Below, in pieces: positions 63,101 to 64,000 of a stretch of 64,000 nucleotides of DNA. Under the pieces are notes generated by a model that saw nothing but the letters and a program-made list of their open reading frames with translations, was not told the DNA's origin and searched no databases. The DNA is taken from the NCBI GenBank assembly GCA_916613615.1, contig OU744725.1, positions 58,226,575 through 58,290,574 of the forward strand, given 5' to 3'. Both the position numbers and the translations under genes were made by a program. How positions within the stretch are numbered: position 1 is the stretch's first letter; each line of letters opens with the position of its first letter. The stretch is from Steromphala cineraria (taxonomy: Eukaryota; Mollusca; Gastropoda; Trochida; Trochidae).

Positions 63101-63295
63101 AGTTGACAATGCCTGTAAAGAAAAGAATTTTTAGTGCTAGCATTGATTCAAAGTGACATAAAATGATAACTTCTCAAGAAAATTCACCTTCTTTTGTGGA
63201 GGAGAGTTCAGTTCCATCGACATCAAACTCTAGTTCTGGCTCATCTGTACTCATGAACAAATCTGGGTCAACACCCGCTCCGTCATCGCCTGATG
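30161..63295 (-). CDS. ARHGAP1: Rho GTPase-activating protein, ARHGAP1 (p50RhoGAP) orthologue, 5' end missing
   Basis: The gene stimulates GTP hydrolysis by Rho/Cdc42 proteins. Exons, 5' to 3': 63295-63188, 61094-61068, 54365-54327, 41540-41440, 41120-41060, 40738-40651, 38090-37959, 37259-37173, 36104-36006, 34642-34532, 33500-33430, 32971-32894, 32103-31972, 31042-30936, 30328-30161 (TGA). All phases match, giving 468 visible residues with all exons used; human ARHGAP1 has 439. An acidic N-terminal region leads to the BCH/CRAL-TRIO domain ([54 protein letters not shown]). The RhoGAP domain begins FGVSLQFIKEN. It holds the arginine finger in EGIFRRSAN, then [19 protein letters not shown] and [18 protein letters not shown] with the conserved Asn. 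The linker between domains lacks the proline-rich SH3-binding run of the vertebrate protein. The first exon is expected beyond 64000. ARHGAP8 is a less likely alternative. Confidence 0.92.
31115..31365. mobile_element. Degenerate inverted-repeat element in ARHGAP1 intron
   Basis: ATTCCCTGGAATAGAGGCC (about 31116) and the inverted GGGGCTTCTATTCAAGGAAAT (about 31340-31360) are imperfect termini of a 250-bp non-coding element. They are diverged, so the limits are approximate. Confidence 0.5.
32503..32822 (+). mobile_element. tRNA-derived SINE in ARHGAP1 intron
   Basis: The head is tRNA-like, with an A box (TGGTGTAGTGGTTAGCG) and a perfect B box (GGGTTCGAATCC, 32556-32567), both internal RNA polymerase III promoter parts. 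A central domain follows (GTGTCCTTGGGCAAGGCACT, then ACCCAGCTGTACAATTGGGT), of a kind shared by SINEs of many invertebrates (MetaSINE-like, from memory). The 3' end is AT-rich, near 32810. It lies antisense to the host gene. It is a retroelement, not a functional tRNA gene. Confidence 0.85.
34303..34420. repeat. Short inverted-repeat element
   Basis: GGGTCCTGTTGCACAAAAC on the left is mirrored by GTTTTGTGCAATGGCCCCC on the right. The 118-bp interior repeats CACTAAGG/CTTAGTG motifs. It is probably a small MITE in an ARHGAP1 intron. Confidence 0.65.
34915..35603 (+). mobile_element. MITE family 1, long diverged copy
   Basis: The ends are AAAAGGGCAGTAGCAAATTTT and CTGTGCTACTGCCTCTTTA. The interior keeps GGCAGCCATTTCATTGTGAAC. 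At nearly 690 bp it is about twice the length of the other copies. The extra part holds several AAGGCCTTTT-like inverted motifs (35425-35530). Confidence 0.65.
35680..35731. promoter_or_regulatory. Cluster of three palindromic CRE sites
   Basis: TGACGTCA occurs at 35680-35687, 35705-35712 and 35724-35731, followed by a GC-rich patch with GCGGCCGC. Full CREs bind CREB/ATF-type factors in animals. They lie in an ARHGAP1 intron beside palindromic repeats, so they may be repeat sequence, an internal promoter or an enhancer. Confidence 0.45.
35828..35970. repeat. Long imperfect hairpin in ARHGAP1 intron
   Basis: The arms (AATGACATACTATG with flanking TATTATATTCGTG) pair with CATAGTATGTCAT and its flank. 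The inner parts GTGCCTAAATATCAGTAT and ATACTAATATTTAGCCAC also pair. The stem is over 60 bp with mismatches, so this is probably a foldback or MITE. Confidence 0.65.
36281..36498 (+). mobile_element. MITE family 3, copy 1
   Basis: The ends are GGGGTTGAAATAAG and CTAATTTTGACCC, inverted. The interior has repeated ACTAGCC/GGCTAC motifs (CAACTAGTCCATCAGACTA) shared with the copy at 53292-53484. Confidence 0.65.
36764..36879. repeat. Inverted repeat with 24-bp arms
   Basis: The arms 36764-36787 and 36856-36879 (ACACTTAATTRCTCATGGTG then AGGT) differ at one position. It may be one end of a larger palindromic element reaching to about 37140. It lies in an ARHGAP1 intron. Confidence 0.7.
38445..40047. 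mobile_element. Pearl/Helentron-like element with nine 145-bp tandem repeats
   Basis: One end is a short palindrome (AGAGCCATTGGCTCT, 38449-38463) followed by AGCTCATCAGG. The other end is GGCCAGATGAGCT. Between them the motif GAGTCTGTACACAAAG recurs nine times at exactly 145-bp spacing (from about 38707 to 39867), followed by a GGAC/GGAT tetranucleotide microsatellite (about 39940-39995). Short inverted ends, a tandem core and an ACGG-type microsatellite are the known plan of bivalve pearl elements, non-autonomous rolling-circle-type elements. It lies in an ARHGAP1 intron and has no coding capacity. Confidence 0.8.
40801..40910 (+). repeat. (GATAA)22 microsatellite
   Basis: There are 22 perfect pentanucleotide units in 110 bp. 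It lies just upstream (in gene sense) of the ARHGAP1 exon at 40738-40651 and is likely to be length-variable. Confidence 0.97.
41610..42330 (-). repeat. Diverged tandem repeats in ARHGAP1 intron
   Basis: Motifs such as ACTTACTATGAT, ATCATGAAAATAGTG/ATCACAAGAATAATAATC and TTTATTACACTGTATAAGGC recur at intervals of roughly 110-140 bp. They mark an old, decayed tandem array. Limits are approximate. Confidence 0.5.
42331..48450. other. ARHGAP1 intron, mostly featureless
   Basis: AT-rich intronic DNA. It holds two short direct duplications: about 44537/44661 (period near 124 bp) and about 47881/48032 (period near 150 bp, with GCCTCAAGAATGTTGAATTT in both). I see no convincing coding exon; two tentative alternative first exons are given under findings. 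Confidence 0.4.
48451..48690 (+). repeat. 24-bp minisatellite, first block (10 units)
   Basis: The unit ACTCATACTTATGGATCACC plus TAAT or TTAT is repeated ten times. Being a multiple of three it is open in more than one frame (for example [16 protein letters not shown]), but there is no sign that it is translated. Two unit types alternate irregularly. The block ends where the LINE tail begins. Confidence 0.95.
48691..49198 (-). mobile_element. LINE 3'-end fragment inside the minisatellite
   Basis: On the minus strand a reading frame ending near 48927 encodes a typical C-terminal part of a non-LTR retrotransposon reverse transcriptase: [20 protein letters not shown] followed by [18 protein letters not shown], with C-x2-C-x9-H-x4-C. 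A non-coding 3' tail runs to 48691 (TTGAATTGAA-like end). The fragment is 5'-truncated. Copies of the same 24-bp repeat flank it on both sides. Confidence 0.85.
49199..49708 (+). repeat. 24-bp minisatellite, second block (about 21 units)
   Basis: These are the same unit types as the first block. CCTAAT units prevail over CCTTAT. Two units carry an inserted AAAATTT and one an extra CATATG, so parts of this block were duplicated as larger pieces. Confidence 0.95.
50515..50860 (+). mobile_element. MITE family 1, copy in ARHGAP1 intron
   Basis: TTAAAGGGGCAGTAGCATG and ATGTGCTACTGCCCCTTTAA bound 346 bp. The interior (GGCTGCCAGTTTTGTGTGAAC, GGAATCGCATGGCTGAACTT) matches the other copies. Confidence 0.92.
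50976..52165 (+). mobile_element. Tandem-repeat element dense in TGACCTTGACC motifs
   Basis: A segment of about 435 bp is present twice (for example CATGACCTTGCTGTGACCTT at 51413 and 51848, AACTCATATCTCATGACCTT at about 51273 and 51708), with partial units on both sides. It ends in a (CGG)n-like tract (GCGGCGGTGGCGGCGGCGAT, about 52137-52157). Tandem core plus short microsatellite resembles the plan of the pearl-like elements. TGACCTTTGACCT-type direct repeats are nuclear-receptor half-sites. It is non-coding. Confidence 0.65.
52166..53291. other. ARHGAP1 intron, nothing recognised
   Basis: AT-rich, with no exon, RNA gene or repeat ends seen. Confidence 0.4.
53292..53484 (+). mobile_element. 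MITE family 3, copy 2
   Basis: GGGGTCGAAATTAG and CTAATTTCGAACCCT form near-perfect inverted ends of a 193-bp element. The interior shares CAACTAGTCCTTTGGGCTAC-like and ACTAGCC motifs with the copy at 36281-36498. Confidence 0.75.
54327..54365 (-). CDS. ARHGAP1: ARHGAP1 39-nt exon
   Basis: It lies between the acceptor GGTTTTCCAG and the donor GTAAGC, phase 1 at both ends. It reads [12 protein letters not shown], which resembles the short conserved piece before the BCH domain of vertebrate ARHGAP1 (around the LKWDDP motif). This resemblance makes it more secure than the microexon. It is isolated by introns of 12.8 kb and 6.7 kb. Confidence 0.75.
55742..56126. mobile_element. Pearl-like element, short copy
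   Basis: It begins TAGCTCATCAGGCTTCAAAT and ends GGCCTTACAGGCCTGATGAG, as the element at 38445-40047 does. It holds only two diverged monomers (AAGTCTGTACACATAGTTTC, GGTTTGTACACACAGTCTC) and just a trace of the tetranucleotide tail (GGATGGACGG). It is a diverged copy of the same family. Confidence 0.75.
56127..58377. other. ARHGAP1 intron, one hairpin
   Basis: No exon was found. The inverted repeat at 57188-57302 is the only structure seen. Confidence 0.4.
57188..57302. repeat. Inverted repeat with 26-bp arms
   Basis: The arms 57188-57213 and 57277-57302 pair with one mismatch (core AACTTCTTTATTGTAGAATG), and GGTATAGATCC pairs with GGATCTATAC further in. It is a foldback structure of about 115 bp. 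Confidence 0.75.
58378..60885. mobile_element. Pearl/Helentron-like element, second family, seven 156-bp repeats
   Basis: It begins with a palindrome (GTACCGAGGGTAC, 58381-58393) followed by AGCTCACCTT and ends AAGGTGAGCT (60876-60885). Seven monomers with TCAATATGGCTG recur at exactly 156-bp steps (59709, 59865, 60021, 60177, 60333, 60489, 60645), followed by an ACGG/ACAG microsatellite (about 60788-60840). The plan is that of the element at 38445-40047 but with an unrelated core sequence. It lies in an ARHGAP1 intron. Confidence 0.8.
61068..61094 (-). CDS. ARHGAP1: ARHGAP1 27-nt microexon
   Basis: Flanked by an acceptor (TTTTGTCAAAACAG) and a donor (GTAACT), it enters and leaves in phase 1. 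Inclusion or skipping keeps the frame. It adds an acidic [12 protein letters not shown] stretch to the N-terminal region. Its size and symmetry make it a candidate cassette exon. It is too short to be certain without transcripts. Confidence 0.65.
61095..63187. other. ARHGAP1 intron, nothing recognised
   Basis: AT-rich intron between the microexon and the exon at 63188-63295. No repeat or exon was seen. Confidence 0.4.
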
Positions 63296-64000
63296 CTGAA
63301 ATGTACAATATAGTCTTTATTGTCATCTTATAAAAAATTTCAGATTAAAGTGGAATGTTAAATTTGCATATTTGCTGTAACTTTCGAACTCCATGTCTTA
63401 ACCAAAACAAATGTTTCCCTTAAGCCAGAGTCTGCAAAACATATAAGGTAAATTCATATATTCATATACTGTATAGCATTTGAAAATGATGAATTTGTGC
63501 AGTTTCATTAGGTTTATTGAAATATCTAAGCATTATTTAGGTATAACAATGACATATCAAAACATAATTTGGCTCGCATAATTTTATGATATAGACTATT
63601 ACAGTTAAACCGCACATTGCCTGACAAATTTATAGAGCAGGCAAACACTCCAATTTCACACATACAACGTCGATGTGTGCCAGTTTGTATTTGATAATAC
63701 AAAGTACTCTACTTTACTGCACTGCTTGTGCTTTTAACTACAATACCTTACCAACCATTACGCTTGACAAACTTACTCTAAAGGATCATTGACAGGGTTA
63801 CAAGGGTACAAAAGACTGTTTACAAATATCTGAGGGCTAAAGAAGTCAGTCAAAACGGGTGTAGGTCTTTTCATAAGAGGATCCCATTCGTAGGAGTGCA
63901 TTTTGGTCTTTTTGTAGGAGGATTTTTAGGTCTTTTTGCAGAAGTACAAAATTTCAATGAAAGAGGGTTAAAATAGATAGTTTACAAAACTAACATAATC
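63296..64000. other. ARHGAP1 intron reaching the window edge
   Basis: The exon at 63295 begins mid-codon, so more coding sequence lies upstream in gene sense. I found no in-phase exon here, so it should lie beyond 64000. Confidence 0.45.

Overview
The window is animal genomic DNA: AT-rich, with split genes, GT/AG splice sites and no operon-like packing. The repeats point to a bivalve mollusc. They include tandem-repeat elements with an ACGG-type microsatellite tail like the bivalve 'pearl' elements, a tRNA-derived SINE, a non-LTR retrotransposon end, and many small inverted-repeat elements. The taxon is an inference; no sequence search was possible.

Left part (1-20.4 kb). The last two exons of an unrecognised minus-strand gene may lie at 438-767. 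Two complete six-exon genes for SLC16-type monocarboxylate transporters of the major facilitator superfamily follow in tandem on the plus strand, at 2653-7407 (447 aa) and 14206-20089 (442 aa). All five introns are phase 1 in both, and exons 2, 4 and 5 have identical lengths (144, 387, 126 nt). Between them lies a decayed lone copy of exon 1 (10659-10888). About 0.6-0.8 kb upstream of gene A is repeated upstream of gene B, so a segmental duplication made the pair. The introns and flanks hold MITE-like families, several at more than one site.

Middle (20.9-30 kb). A minus-strand gene of unknown function (20963-23282, 300 aa, two exons, with a possible alternative last exon) ends tail to tail with transporter B. 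Then come about 7 kb with no gene I can support, holding small inverted repeats.

Right part (30.1-63.3 kb). One large minus-strand gene fills the rest: an ARHGAP1 (p50RhoGAP/Cdc42GAP) orthologue with 15 visible coding exons. It encodes an acidic N-terminal region, a BCH/CRAL-TRIO (SEC14-like) domain and a RhoGAP domain with the catalytic arginine. Its first exon or exons lie beyond the right edge. Its introns, up to 12.8 kb, hold the SINE, three pearl/Helentron-like elements, a 24-bp minisatellite split by a LINE fragment, a (GATAA)22 microsatellite, a cluster of three CREs and an element dense in nuclear-receptor half-sites.

The transporters would move small metabolites across membranes and the ARHGAP1 protein would switch off Rho/Cdc42 GTPases. 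Nothing suggests that these genes share a pathway. No clearly new multi-gene system is visible. The best leads are the unknown 300-aa gene, the small phase-symmetric exons of ARHGAP1, and the repeat architecture.
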